From Numida meleagris (taxonomy: Eukaryota > Chordata > Aves > Galliformes > Numididae), in contig NC_034438.1 of NCBI RefSeq assembly GCF_002078875.1, forward strand, positions 65,859,404 through 65,923,403: 64,000 bases of DNA, given 5' to 3'. Under the pieces are notes generated by a model. It searched no databases. It saw only the letters and a list, made by a program, of their open reading frames with translations, and had not been told where the DNA came from. Both the position numbers and the translations under genes were made by a program. Positions 44,201 to 59,200 of the stretch are shown here, in pieces. Numbering within the stretch: the first letter of the stretch is position 1; the number at the start of each line of letters is the position of its first letter.

Positions 44201-47200
44201 CAGTTCCCTCCACCTTTCCTCATAGGAGAGGTGCTCCAGCCCTCTGATCATCTTGGTGGCCCTCCTCTGAACTCTTTCCAAGAGCTCCACGTCCTTCTTG
44301 TGCTGGGGGCCCCAGGCCTGGACGCAGTACTCCAGATGGGGCCTCACAAGAGCCGAGTAGAGGGGGACCACCACCTCCCTCTCCCTGCTGACCGCTCCTC
44401 TTTTAATGCAGCCCAGAACATAGTTGGCCTTCTGGGCTGCCAGCGCACACTGCTGGCTCATGTCCAGCTTCTCGTCCACCAGGACCCCCAAGTTCCTCTC
44501 CGCAGGGCTGCTTTCAAGTACTTCTTCCCCCAGGTTGTATAAATACCTGGGATTGCCCTGGCCCAAGTGCAGCACCCTGCACTTGGCCTTGTTGAACCTC
44601 ATTAGGTTCTCGTGGGCCCACTTGTCCAGCCTGTCCAGGTCCCTCTGGATGGCTTCCCTTCCTTCCAGTGTATCGACTGCACCGCTCAGCTTGGTGTCAT
44701 CTGCAAACTTGCTGAGCGTGCGCTCGATTCCATCGTCCATGTCATTGATAAAGATGTTGAAGAGCACCGGTCCCAGGACTGAGCCTTGGGGGACACCACT
44801 CGTGACTGGCCTCCACCTTGACACAGAACCACTGATCACAACCCTTTGGCTGCGACCAGCCAACCAGTTCTTAATCCACCGAACAGTCCATCCTTCAAAT
44901 CCATACCTCTCCAATTTAGAGAGAAGGATGTAATGAGGGACCCTGTCAAAGGCTTTGGAGAAGTCCAGGTAGATGGCATCCGTCGCCCTCCTCCCATCCA
45001 CCGATGCCGTCACTTCATTGTAGAAGGCCACCAGATTTGTCAGGCAAGATCTACCCTTGGTGAAGCCATACTGACTGTCTCGGATCACCTCTTTGTCTTG
45101 TATGTGCCTTAACATGTCTTCTAGGAGGATCTGCTCCATGATCTTCCCAGGCACAGAGGTGATCCCTTACCTCATGAAGGAATGTGTTGCTGGGGAGGTT
45201 CCTGAGTCAGCTGCCATGAGAACAGTGAATTTGTAGTGATGTCCTGGAGTCCCAGTTCCACGGGAAAAAATCTGGTGATTCCACTGATTGCTTGAGCTCT
45301 TTCTCCTGCATAGAATGTCCCAAGCAGCCTTGGCGTGCTCCCTGGGTCATTAGGCATCCTGGAGGTGGGAGGTACTTCAGGGTGGTGAAATACAACAGAA
45401 AAAGGAAGGTGAAAAGGAAGTGTTGTTGGGATTTAAAAATAAAAAGAGATAAATATCTTAAAATTGTTGACCAGCTGACAGCCTAAATGTTCTGTGAAGT
45501 CTCTCTGAAACAAGAGGTCAGCTTGCAAGTCAGTTTGCATTGTGAGTGCTGCAGAGTTTTGGCTTGTAATTTCCCTGATGCTAAAATTTCACATTCCTCT
45601 GTCTTTTCAGCTGCTTGTCATTTGCTGAGCAGAAAATAAAATGTTGGAGGTGATATATTGGGGGTGTTTAATCTGCAGCTGGCAGAGGAGGGATGATGCT
45701 ATAAGGACTCAGCTCATGGATAGGACAGATTTAAAAAAAAAAAAATAGGACAGTGAAGCTGTTCTGCAGCTACATCATGGGGGACTTCCTGGCTAGAGCT
45801 TTTGTATTTGAGCATCTTATATGTTCACTCAACCTCCAGCAGTGCACATTCTCCCAGTCTTTTACCTCTTCCGTGCAGCTGTGCTTTCTTTTTTACCTCT
45901 CAGCCTGCCCAGTGATCCTTCTCCACTGAAGGAGAGTTCTCCTTGTCACCCTCTAATCTTGGCTTGTAACAGATCGCTCCAGGTTAGTCTTTAGGAAAGC
46001 AGTTTCATCCTGCGGGATGCAGTAAGGCCTGTAGTCCCTTAACGCACCAATCTCCTTGCTGCCTGCAGGGAGGCTCCCAGTGCTGTGTGCCAGCACCCAG
46101 CCCGGCTGTCAGAGCATTGCTGTGCTGGGCAGGTCTGGCTTTGCTGCTGGTGTAGCTGTCAGGCCAGCTGCAAATGCCTGCAATAGGGGCTCCTCCATCC
46201 TTTATACAAAGACAGATGGTTCTCAGCCCTTGTACTTGAGCTGCTGACAGAAGAACTTGTTCTCGTCTGTTCCTTGAAATGATCTTTTGCTAGCTAAATG
46301 AGAAAACAGATGTTTTGTGCATTTTTTTTTCTCCTTTTGATCTTGAAGGAGTTGCAACTTCTTCCTTTTTGTGGAAGTTAATTTTGTTGTTTTCATTCCT
46401 TGTTTTGGTCGAGAGACCTGCTACTTGAGGTTTGTTACAAAACTCCAGCAGCTTCACAGAGTAATAATAGGATCTTTGTGTTTCAAGTTGCAGCTACATA
46501 ACTGTGTTTCGTAATTGCAGTCTTTTTGCTCTTGGTGATAATGTTGTCTTTTGGGGGGGGGGGGGAATTTAACAAATTGTAACAAGTCAGTAGCTAATTG
46601 AGACAAAATTTGTACAGCTTCTTAAAGGTTTTCTAAATCTGTGTGGCTTAAAGCAGAAGGTCATGGACAGAACAAGTGGATCTGTGTCAAGATATCCTAT
46701 GAATTCTCCTGCTGGTATCAAATTTTGAACAGCAGTCTTTGTGCTTCGTAGGTATACAGCCTGTTTATTAATTCACAGCTGATGTGGTGCAACTTGTCCC
46801 AAAGCTTATACCGTGAGGTTTGCCTGGACTTTTTTTTTATTGCTGTGGCACAAGCTGTAATCTGTGTTGGGTTCTGCTCTGTGTGGCTGTTTTGTTCTTT
46901 TTATGCAGCATCTACAACAGTGGGGTCCCCGGGCATGACCAGATCCATAAATTTAACAAGAAGAAGAACAAGAAGTGGCTGCTAAATCTTTTTTGCTCTG
47001 TAATTATCTAGTAGAGATAGGGGATGTCATAATCTGAATGCAGATCACAGCGTACTTCCAAAAGTTAGCAGCTCTCCAGTTCCACAGCTTTGCTGTGAAA
47101 ACAGAAAGTGCAGAAGGTGACTTAGAGATGCTAACCTTTCATACCACTTTTGGACATGTTCCAGTTTTTATTTGAAACAAAACATAAAGCAATATCAAGG

Positions 47201-50200
47201 AAATTTTAATTGCTTCTGTCTGTAATAGGAGTCCTTTGTACATAATTGTTTAGGCCAGTACAGGAAGTAATTGGGGTGGTTTACTCTGTTAGTGTTAAAA
47301 ATAGGAGATGGGTCTGTGTTTAGTGTTGCTGAGACAGAGGTACTCTTTGTGTGTAGCATTTCTTATGAGCCCACTAAGGGATTCTCAGGGGGGGAAAAAA
47401 AAAAAAAACACGCTGCTGCAATTTTGAGTCTCACTGATTTATTTTTCCTCTCTTATTTTCCTTAAATTGCAGATCAACTTGAACGTGTGTTTTTGCGTCT
47501 CGGCCATGCAGAAACAGATGAGCAGTTGCAGAATATTATTTCCAAATTCCTACCCCCTGTTCTTCTCAAGCTGTCCAGCACTCAGGAAGGAGTTCGTAAA
47601 AAGGTAAGGGTGCAATCTACCCTACTGGTACATTGTTCTCATCAGGCAGAAGGAAATGCCTTTCTATGGCACTAAAATACTCTTTGGTGTTCTCTGTGAA
47701 GAGTTCTTCTCTTTCAGGAAATGGTACCGTGAGCCTGATAGGGAGAAAGAAAATAGTCATTGCCTGCATCAGCAGGGTGTTTTGTATATGTGTGGTTTTT
47801 GCACATATAGACTGTACTTCTTTCTACTCGAAGCCAGCGTACTATGAGTTAGCCTGAAGCAGAGACTTACTCCCGCAGAGGCATCTGCCACGGCTTCCAG
47901 GATAGGACTCTTGTATGTCCACATGGCTAATAGTGCTTGTGGAGCAAGCCTCCTTCTCTGTGCGAAAGACCATGCAGGTGTTCTCATGGATGTCTTCTGC
48001 TGCGTGACAGCAGAAGCGAGGACCTAATCATTTTGAAGACATAATTTAATGTCTGTCTGAAGGCATTCATCTCCCTAATACAGAAGGCAGCTTCTTTGCA
48101 GAGTTAATTCAGATACACATTAAATAATACCTGCAAAATGGTTTCGCCCTTTCTATTTCATGTCCAAGTAGGAGAGATGAACAAATGTTTTGTAGTTAAA
48201 ATTGAACATGTACCTACGGAATTCAGTTCCTTGCATTAGGTTATGTAATAAAAACTCATCTCCACATCAACAAAACAGCTCTGGAGCACAATAGAAAAGG
48301 GAGGAACCTGTTTGACACACTGTCCCATCTACTCCCAGACCCACTGTAGCAGTCATTGGTCTATCAACTTGTGGAGCTCTGTTGTCCATGAGCACAGAGA
48401 TGCATTGGCAGGTGGGAACCCAAACTGTTGACTCAGAGGAAGGGACAATCTGTGCAGATCATTCTCATGGCTGCCCCAAGAGAGGCTCAACTCCACCGTT
48501 AAGACATGAAACCCACCAAAATGAGCCAGTGTCAAAGCACTATTTAGAATGAGGTATTACTGCCTATGGGAAGTGCATGCAAGGGGCTGCAGAAGAGCAT
48601 TCTGGGATTGCTCAAGCCTAACCTTGTGATGTTTAATGGAGGAGCCAAAGGTGGAAAAAGGGAAGGATCTAGGTGATTTAGGGAGGAGCAATTGTGGGAA
48701 GGTGAAGGGATGAGTGGATAAAAAGGGATAGGGATGTATAAACAGTTCATTATCGTTAAGCTTGTCTGGCCTTGTCCTGTGCCTGATCAGCACAATCTGT
48801 CCTGTATTCTTCTTAAATTTCATTTCTGGCTGGTTTTTGAGTGAGGCACTTTTATTGTGGTGTCAGAGGGAACTTGTCTGTGTGCCAGCAGATGGGGAGA
48901 CAGGGTCTCTAAGAGTGAGGCTATGGGAAAGCTGGCTCTTGATGGGACCAGGGGAGTTCGTCAGCTGCTGGAGAGATGCAAGGATATGGGGATCTCTTGG
49001 GGTGACACCCATTTAATAATGTGGCCCTCCTAAGGGTAAGACCTTGGGGGATTTGCTAATGGACACTGGGAAGGTCTCCTGGAGCTGAGTGTGTGGGTGG
49101 CTTTATCTCTGTGGTTGAGACCATGAGGAGTCCTCTGCTGGAGGGAGCAGGGGAGACCAGGCCTGTGCTGTGTATGTGTGTGTGTGTAATGGTCTGCTGC
49201 TGCAGCCTTGATGGCTTATATGTCCAGGTGCCAGCTTGTGGGCAGAGCCAAGCTTCAGGAGAAGCCCATATTGTACATGGGTATGTTCCTCTTCCTGCTA
49301 TCAGACCTGCATTTTGAACTGCTGCAGTGGACTCAAGTATTGTGAAATAGCGATTGTGTGAAAGCGTTGTTAAACTTTGTGTTAAAGGCAAGAGAGACCT
49401 GACCCGGATTCTGACAGAGGAACACCTGCTTGTGTTTACTGTTCTGCCAGGAGGATTTGACCAAAAACACAGCTGAATGTAGGAGGTCTGAGCAGTTAAA
49501 AGGTTCTGCACAAAACATGGACTTAGGCTATAGATTATTATCTGTACAGCGTGATGATATTATCAGCACTTAACAACATTTCCTTGTACTTTCTGGTATT
49601 AGGCAAATTCTTTGCAGTTTAAGAAATGACTGAATTCTACTCTTGATGTATCAGGGAAGGGAAGTTGACTTTCAGTATTAGGTTTTCATGACAAGTTCAA
49701 AATATGTCAAGGAGACCTTGTATTTTCTTCTGTTTGTTGTTGTACATAGACATCAAAGTAACAGAAGGGAGGGGAAAACACTTGTAGTTTTTAATTCTGA
49801 TGTACAGATACTGGTGAGTATTTAACTTGTACAATAAATCAATCTGTTCAGCGTGCATATTGCCTCTTTCTGTTACACAATGTTAGAGCTCAGATTGCTC
49901 TTACTTTGCTATCAATTGGGGAAAATGTCTAAATTTATTTTTGAAGGCTAATGACTTGTAAACACAAATACCTAGCTCTCTTATGCTCATCTTGCTTGAT
50001 GGGAAGCAAAGATGTACCTGTTGTTGAACTCTAGCCTCAAAAACATGTTAAGGCAATGGAATTAATATTTTCTACATGAGTGCTCATACCATTGGAAAGT
50101 TAAGGCTAAAAAAAGTAGTTACAGTAGAAAGGAAAGAGAAGGACAATCTTTGATCACCCAGTTACTGACTATAGACAAAGTGACAAAACTGACATAGTGT

Positions 50201-53200
50201 ATTGTTACTCTTGTGCAGTAATTGTAGTATTAATTCTATGTACTACATTTACAATAGAATCATAAAGTACCCCAAGCTGAAAGCGACCCACAAGGATCAA
50301 GCAGTCCAATGCCTGGCTCCACATAGGACCACCCAAAATTAAAGCACTCCTTGAATTCTACCAGCTTGGGGCCCTGACCACTGATGTAACTCTCCGAGCT
50401 TGAACTGTCACCCATCGCTACTATGATTTTTTCTACTGGTTTGCTGGACATCTTGTGCAGAAGGATGTGAGAGACAGCTTTGAAATCCAAAAAGTATCAT
50501 GTCTACTGCTTCCCTTGGTCGCTAGGTGGGCAGCTTTGTCATAAAAGGAAATTAAGTTCTTTAAAAAAGCCACATGCCAACTTAACTGTGGTTTAAAAGC
50601 TTGTGCTATTTTAATTGAATTGAAAAATGTAGCTTTCAATTAATAAACGAGCAAAAAAATAACATTAGCGTGTTGCCAGTATGCTGCTGAAGTATAGACC
50701 AATGCAGAGTTTTGGGACTTGCCTTCACCCTATTTCAGGGCACTTTTTTTATGTGGTGGGTTGACCTGGGCTGATTGCCAGGTGCCCACCCAGTCACTCC
50801 CACTCTCTCCATAGCAGGAAAACAAGGTGAAACAACTTGTGGGTGGAGATAATGACGGAGAGATTGCTAACCAGTTACCAACAGGGTCAAAATTGACGAG
50901 GCTTGTGGAAGATGAATTTAACTTACTTTGTGTTAATAACGGAATAAGACAAAGTGAATACAGCTTCCTCCCACCCCCTTCTTCCCAGGCTCTTCAGTCT
51001 CAGTTCTTCTAGTTCCCACCCAAGCAGTGCAGGTCAATGAGCAGTGGGGTTCTTTCATTTCTTTTTTTTTTTTTCCTTCCTCTCAGGTCATGGAGCTGCT
51101 GGTTCATCTGAATAAAAGAATAAAAAGTCGCCCAAAAATCCAGCTTCCTGTAGAGACGTTGCTAGTTCAATATCAGGATCCTTCTGCAGTGTCTTTTGTC
51201 ACTGTAAGTATCTGTTCTTCCAATAATAGCTGCTGGTTTACTTGAAATAAGCAGAATATTCCTTAAAGCTTCTGCATTTAATTCTGTCCGTTCTCCCTAA
51301 CAAGTATGCTATTGAAATGATATTGACTTTTTAAGCATTTTTTAAACTGTATAGGCTAGTATGGGTGAAACTTAGTTTCATGCAACAGCTGAGCTACTGA
51401 TTTTATTAAAATTACTCTTGATCTTTCACGTATCATTGTCATTGCTTCTGCTGTAGAGAGGCTGTGTATTGTAGCAGCCTCATTCCACAAATTGCTGCAA
51501 ATCCTTATCCTGATGTATGCAGAGACAGGGTCTTAATTAAAGCATCTGCACTTCTCTGAACAGGCGAGGACACTTTTTTTTGTTTTAGGGTCAGGACTCT
51601 TGCTGAGCAAGAAAAGATTAGAAAAATTTGATAGATTGTAAAACTACATACTAAATAGTTTCATTAAATATAGGTGAAAAAGGAAAAATGGTTTTTAGGT
51701 GTTTTGTGAGAATAAGGAAGACAATTGTCATTTGGGCTGTGGTAAATCTGTTGCAAATATCAATCATGAACAAGCGATAAAATCAGAGGGAAGCTTTCTG
51801 TTCATCTCATTTGGCTGCTGCATCATACGTAGTGTTAATGGAAAACATAATGCCTCAGAAACAGAAAGAAAAATATTTCTACTTTAAAACTGTAGCCACA
51901 TGGAAGTAATCTCAGATTGTCTGCGAACAAGGAGGATTATCCAGAGTCCACCTTTTGGGAGTGGATGCCATTTTCTAGTCTGCATGCGTTCTGCAGAGCA
52001 ATAAAAGAATCATCGTATCTGAAGACAAACTGCTTTTGGCAGCATGCATCAGAAATCTGTGTTCGCTGATGTATGAGTGGTGCATATTGTTATGTGCAGT
52101 GAGGTAGTGCGCTTTCAAAAATTCTAGCAAGTGCCATCTATGAGGAAATGTAATGCTTCCCACTTCAACGCTGTGTAGGTCTGTTTCAGTGTTTGAAGCT
52201 TTCCTGCTATGAATGGTTGCTTGTACTTGCATAATAACTGCCAGCAAATGAGATACGTAGCTGAGGTCTGCGCTGCATTGGACTGCACTATGGCTGCCAG
52301 CCTTCTCCCTGCATGTAGGTGTCCCCCTGAGTTCCTCCTCTTTACCGCATCCTTTGACAAGCTGAACTTTGTATTTATTTTGATCACACAGTGATAATTG
52401 GGACGAGCAGACTGTGACTAGATCAGTGGGTCATAACTAGGTCTCATGTTTTATCGAGCTAGCCGGAGGAAAGAGCTTACACAACTGTCAGCACCATTCT
52501 GGAATTGTCTCTGTTAATGTTTTTTCTCAGTGTATTTTCGTTCAGAGGGACTACCAGAATGAATTAAAGACCAGAAAAGTCCCTCTGTTTTCAGCCCTTC
52601 ATCTTTATTAGTCTTTAAACTCTTACTTAAAAACTGACAACAAACTGCTAGTGATTTATGGTTTTTTTTTTTTGTTTTATACAGAATTTGACAGCTGAAC
52701 TTGCATACTTATTTCAAGCAGGTCGTTGAACACACAGCTCTTTATCTCTCCAGTTCTAAGCTAGATTTGGTCCAACGATAGCAATTAAAGATAGTCCAGT
52801 ATTCAGTACTGCTGTGCTGTTTTGTCCCTGGACTCTGTTTGGATTGCATTTGCAGCTTTTAAATATGATGATTCAGAAACACATCTCAACAGGGAACTTG
52901 CCTATGCTGCTAACTCTGTAGTTATTCAATAATGTGTAGCATTTTTCTTTTAGAAATAGGTAAGTGAAAACATTGTGTTTGATTTCAGTTGAGTTGTGGC
53001 TTAGGTAAAGCTGAGTTCCAGACTCCCTGCTGGACTCTGGTTACCCACTGGCTCAGGCTGCTCAGGGCCCCATCCAACCTGGCCTGGAGCATCTCCAGGG
53101 ATGGGGCACCCACAGCTTCTCCAGGCAGCCTGTGCCAGGGCCTCCAAGTGCAGAATTTCTTCCTAATATCTAATGTAATTTCCCCCTTTTTTAGGTTAAA

Positions 53201-56200
53201 GCCACTTCCCCTTGTCCTATCTCTATCAGACTGTAAAAAAACTGGTCCCCCTCCTGCTTGTAAACTCCCTTCAAGTACTGGAAGGCTGCAGTGAGGTCTC
53301 CCTGCAGCGTTCTCTTTTCTAAGCTAAACAAGCCGAACTCCCCAACCTTTCTTCATAGGAGAGATTTTCCAGCCCTCAAAAAGCTTTCAGTCCGTTCAGC
53401 CTTGTAATTAAGAAATCGATCTTCCAAAACATAATTGGTTCCCAGCAGCCATGTTTTAATACAACATTCCAGAAGAGTTTAAGGAATTGATGTTTTGCAC
53501 TACTATGCATTACTATGTATTTTTTTATTTCTTTAGAATTTTACCATTATTTACGTTAAGATGGGATACCCTCGTTTGCCTGTGGAAAGACAATGTGAAT
53601 TGGCTCCAACTCTTCTCACTGCAATGGAAGGGAAACCTCAACCACAGCAAGACAGGTATGAATACGTATGCTCGGAGTAAATTCTGTTTGTGTCATTTTA
53701 ATAAAATCATTTGCATTGTTTCCTAAAAGATTTCTTTTTTTGTGGTTATATCTTCACAACAGAAGTTGTGAGTTGCTGTGTACTAAACACTTCTAGAAAA
53801 CTGTTAATTATGGACCTGCAACTTAGGTTGAGATGTCAGTGGAAAAAGACAAAAATCATGCCTTCACTTATTCTGCAGCACTGTTGCAGTGCAGAGGTAT
53901 TTTAAAAATAGGCTCGCTGAGAGGTCTTACAGTGAAATCTTGCTGGTGTTCTCGAGATAAGTGTCATGATATCTGTTTTCTCTGGGAGCATGGTTTTACC
54001 CTGGCCAAAAAGCAAGTACATGGGTGAAGGGAGCTTTTGGAAATTGGGATATACCAGTGCATAAATACTGGTACTTCTTTGTCTGTGTAGGCACTTTATT
54101 GAAGCCGAACTGTCAATCAACTTCTGCTGCAGGCAGACTCAGACTTATATCTTTACACTTTTTATGGATGACGTAATTCTAGAGTGTACTTTGTGGCATA
54201 ATTGCAAAACGCTGCAGTCTCGAGAAAAGTAGTGACTCTGTCTTTCCAGGGGTGTGTGAGTGTGTGTGTATGAATGCACATTTATGATCTAATTTAAACA
54301 CAAATCCTAAGTTATATTCTACCTTCCATTGTTTAGTAGATTGAGTATCAGAGGCCACTGGGTTGAATCATTTTGAGTTTTGTTAAGACTTTTTTTGTTA
54401 TTAAGGACCATATCTGTTCTTAAAGATCTATTTCTTTAATGCTAGGAATAAACTGTTGTTTTTTTTAAATAGTTGCAGTAAATATAATTGTTTTTCAGCC
54501 TAATGCATCTTCTAATACCAACCCTTTTTCACATGAAATATCCTGCTGAACCACTGAAAGCAGCAGCTTCTCCATTTAATCTTGCTGAAAAACCAAAGAC
54601 TGTACAGCTTCTTTTGGACTTTATGTTGGATGTTCTTCTTATGCCTTATGGGTAAGTTAGAGTTAATATCAGTCTTGTCTGGTAACATTGTCTTCCTGAT
54701 GTGTGAAACATCACAGTCTGCACCCTTGGAAACTTAATTTAAAATGCATGGTTATTTCCTACCTCAGATGAAATTGATTACATATTTTAGGAATATACAA
54801 AGCAGGATCTTTATTTTAAGACTGGGATCAACACCTTTCTTATTTAACAAAACATCTTTTTTTCTGGTTAATTAGGTATTATGCTACACTGTCCTTGACC
54901 TCTTTGCAGATAAAAGTGAAGCTATGTGGCATATGAGCTACCTTTTAAATAACCAAACCTTTAAAATAGAACCAAATCAAAATGTTCATACTTGTGCAGT
55001 TGAGTCTTGGTCCTCCAAGGTCATAAGTAAGCATAGTCTGAATACTTGTACTTCTCAGAACTTACCTTTTAATGACAAGATTCTTCTTCCATCTGAAGTG
55101 TAACTGTAATGGTGTGTCATGGTATGAGCATGTTTCTGAGAGCAAGAACAGTTTGCAGAACAACTTGAATTTACTCCTCACTGTTAGTCAGGAATCTTCT
55201 GGTGTCTAAAATCAGTGCTTCCTCAGAAGCTATTTTCTACCAATTTTTAAATGTCTTTTTGTTGCTTGAAAAGCTTTTGAAATAAAATAGAAATAACTCT
55301 GTCACAAGAACAGATCTCTTTTTCTAATAGCTCATGGATTCTGGTAGGATCTTTTGGGCACCTTACTATCTTATACTCAGGTTAAATGATCTAGAAGAGT
55401 GACTTCTTAAATTGTGATCATGTGATGTTTCTCCATGGAGCTCTATTGGAAGCAGTGTTCCTGTCAGCAGTTTCGGAGGCCACGTCCTTGCCATTTGAGT
55501 GTGTAGAGTGTGGCAGATGAGAGTTCAACATGCCTAGCCTAATTCTCTGTTCTCAGCTCACTTTTTGTCAGTTTACTCAGGTGTATGCTGCTAGCGTCAT
55601 CCCCACACTAATGTGTCTGTAGCTTCAGAAGATGAAGTCCTGTGGCATTTTAATAAGACTTCAGTTCCTTATGCTTCTGTACTTTGGCCAAGCATGACAA
55701 CTAATTTTTAAATACTCAGAAACTGTGATTTTTAGGGGAAAGGAGTAGGCATCTTTTCCTGATATCATTTTCTTTCCAGAAGGTGCTCAGGAGGGTGCCT
55801 TCATCTGGCCCGTGGCTCTGGTTGATCCTCTTGTAGAGTCTTGCTCCCTGGGGCAAGATGTTGCAATTGCTGACAACTAATTTATGCCTGGTAGAACTTG
55901 CTCAGTCATTGCCTGTTGGTGAATTTATCTTGCCAGTCTATGTGTGGTAAAACAAACAGAAAGCCTAACTTCAGGGCTTAAGGCTCAAAATGAGGTGTTT
56001 ACAATTATGACATCAAAACTTCTTCTTGGAGACTTAGGATGAACATCTGTCCTCACTGTTGAGACTGCTTACTTCCATTTGTTGTCTGTGTGCTGAATGC
56101 AGAACAAAGTGTGGCTGTTTGGGGCAATACAGTTATTGTTGGTCTCTACTACGGTTTTCATGCTTTCCTGTACTGCTTCTGTTGAGCCAGTTTCTAAGTG

Positions 56201-59200
56201 TACAAGGAGAGGCTGGATGATTTTTGCCTGAGTATGTAGATATTCAGAGAGTTGCTAGACTTGCCAGTCTGCAAAATGGCTGAGTTCTGTAAACGTAACT
56301 TTTCATGCACCAGCACTAAAACTGCCATTTCCAATACATAATTTTGTTTTTGTTGTCAGAAATTGCTTCCTGCTACTTTGCTGTGTTGCATGTGTCGTTA
56401 TTTCCCGTAGTAATTTGTGTTTCTTAGAAATCATACAAATGTTGCTAAAGCTTTCAATATAACCTTGTCAAGTCTAGTTCTGTCTGTGTATTGACTTTAA
56501 TTTAGTACAGAGAATTCTTTTTGGCTTGTAACCTGACATACCTTTTCCCAGGAATGCCAGTGGATTGTTCCCTTTCTTAACCAAGTTATGTGTTGTTTTG
56601 TTCTTGGTTTTGTTTCTTTTTTTCCAAACAGGAGTAATGAGATAGCTGTAGCTCTCGCAGGATATTGCTGGGGTAGGTGGTAGCTGAGACTCAAATGATT
56701 AAAATTCTGTCATGTGTCAGAGTCATTATTTAATTAAAGAAGAATATATGAAGTTGAATGGATTATTTGTATTCCACCCATTCCAGCCTCTAATGCAATT
56801 GGCAGTGTGGAGTGGTAAAGCCTCTAATGAAACTCCATTCCATATTTAGGTACGTATTGAATGAATCTCAGAGTCGGCAAAACATGCCCTCAGGCCAGGG
56901 CTCTTCATCAAGTTCCATGGGAGGTCCTGGAATCCCTCAGCCACCTCCAGGGATGAGCTTTTATGCAGCCAAGAGAGTAATTGGAGATAGCCCATGGACA
57001 CCAGAGCTGCTGGAGCAGGTACTTGCAGTCACAGAGGCTGATCTTGGGGAACTGAGGGGTGGTAATGAGGACAGCTACACACAGAGCAAGGGAAGGCTAG
57101 AGGGAAAAATTCTTAACTAATTCTGGCCAGGTTTTCATTTGCCTGAGCAAATACACTGAGTAACTTGGACATGGTGCCTTCACAAGCTTTCCAGCAGTGG
57201 AGTGGAGGTGGGAGGTGGCTCCCTCACTCTGCTAGCTGTTCTCTGAGCTGGTTAGGAAGCAGGCATGACCACAGCATACTCTTGCGTCTTATTCTTGGAG
57301 GTAGTAAAGTGGAAAAATTATGCTCTGAAACCTCCCCTTTTAGCAGGAGTCAGCAGTTTCCCTGATCAGTATGCAGATAGTAAGCAGCAAGTGATTGCTT
57401 CGAAAGGATGCAAGAGGATGATGCTGTTAAAGATACGAGGAGAGCATATGAACCTCAACTTAACAGGCAAAAGCCAGCATTTCAGACGGATGAGTTGCTG
57501 TGTTTATTTTGACATATGCTTTCTTGTCAGTAAAACTGCATTTACCTTCCACTTTGTTGAATAGTGTAAGCTGGGGATAGTGAAGTTCATTGAAGCGGAG
57601 CAAGTGCCGGAACTTGAAGCTGTTGTACATCTGGTTGTAGCCTCTAGTGATACAAGACACAGTGTGGCCACTGCAGCAGACCTTGAACTGAAGAGCAAAC
57701 AAAGGTACAGATGTGAATATTTAGAAAAGATGGTGCTAGTGTTTCTAATGATGCTCACTGCAGCTAACGTAGTGCTCCAGAGAGGCTGTGCTCAGAGGAG
57801 AAGAAGTCCCACACATAGCTACTGCATGTCCAGATGGGGCTGGGATTTGTAGCGGTGTAGCTCAGTCTCACAATTGGGAAGATCAGTAGGCTCTGGAGCT
57901 GAAGCTGTAACTGTTTGCAGTCATCTTTGTTATTACGTTTGAGCCATTTTCTTACTCCCTGGTTTCCACACTGTGTGGATTACCATTGACCTGTAAGGCC
58001 TTGGTAAGTGATTCACAGCTGGTCAACATATATAGATACTGCCTTTCTTGGAAAAGAAAACTTTCATTTAATTTACCTAGGAGGTAAAGAGACTGTAATT
58101 GTGAACTGGACTGTAGTCTAGAAAGCTTGGCAGCCACCATTATCGGCATTTTTGCTTGTCTGCAGCTCAGCTTTCATCATCTATGGATGATACTTCTGTC
58201 TTTAACTGTTCGTGAGGCTAAAAAAATTGCTGTTGGTAATGTTTGCTGAGTCATTGACCATGTGAAGTATGTTGGCTCATGTTCCAAGATGTAGAGTGAG
58301 ATAGACTTGTCTTCGGAAAGTGTGGGTAGCTTCTCTATTACGAGAAGCAGAGAGCTACTTAACTTGGAGTCAGTTATGTAATATGAAACTATCTCCATTC
58401 AAGTTTGTTCATGTGCCTAAAAAGCTGCAGGGGAGATGGTTCAACTGTCTGGAGAGCAGTAGGATAGTCTGGAGAAGGAAGGTAGTCTGTCCTTTTACTG
58501 ATGGTCTCATCTTTCCCTTGGTGTTGCTATTCTGTACCTGGAAAGCAAAGTGTATTTGGATAAAATGTATGTTAATATGCAATGTTAAATCTTTTATGAG
58601 AAACAGAGCATACTTCACAACTCAGTTGTTTAGAAATCAGCTGCTTTGCTGAAAGAAAGAGGTGGTTGTGTCTTCCTCAGTTTCTTTGAAGTATGAATGT
58701 CTACATTTTTGTTTCCTTTGCTTATATTGTACATTCATATGTGTTTGAAACAGTCTCTCCCGTAGATAGCATCAGCAAAATTGAGATATTCTGAGGAATG
58801 TCACAAGACAGAGATTCAGACTCTTAGAGATCTGAAGTGACTGTGTTCAGAATTTCTTACCACTACGTTCTCTGTGTAAAATGGATATAGACTTAATCAG
58901 TTTCTTCAGTGAATAGAATTCTGCTGATAGATCCATGATGGATGAAAAGCTGCACATAAGCCAGCAGTGTGCGCTTGCAGCCTGAGAGGCCAACAGTATC
59001 CTGGGCTGCTTCGAAAGAGGGCTGGCTTCGTCTCGGAGAGGGAGGTAATTGTCCTCCTCTGCTTTGCCCTTGTGAGGTCCCATATGGAGTGCTGCATCCA
59101 TGTCTGGGGCCCCCATCTGAGGCAAGGTGTGGAACTGTTGAAGCAGGTCCAGAGGAGGGCAACAAAGATGATCAGAGGGCATGAGTACCTTTCCTGTGAA

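Noticed and set aside
43941..45112. Plus-strand frames of 94-169 codons
   Set aside because: Antisense shadows of the CR1 reverse transcriptase.
56812..57120. 102-codon plus frame as a separate gene
   Set aside because: It is ECPAS exon 6 (56,850-57,018) with intron on both sides.
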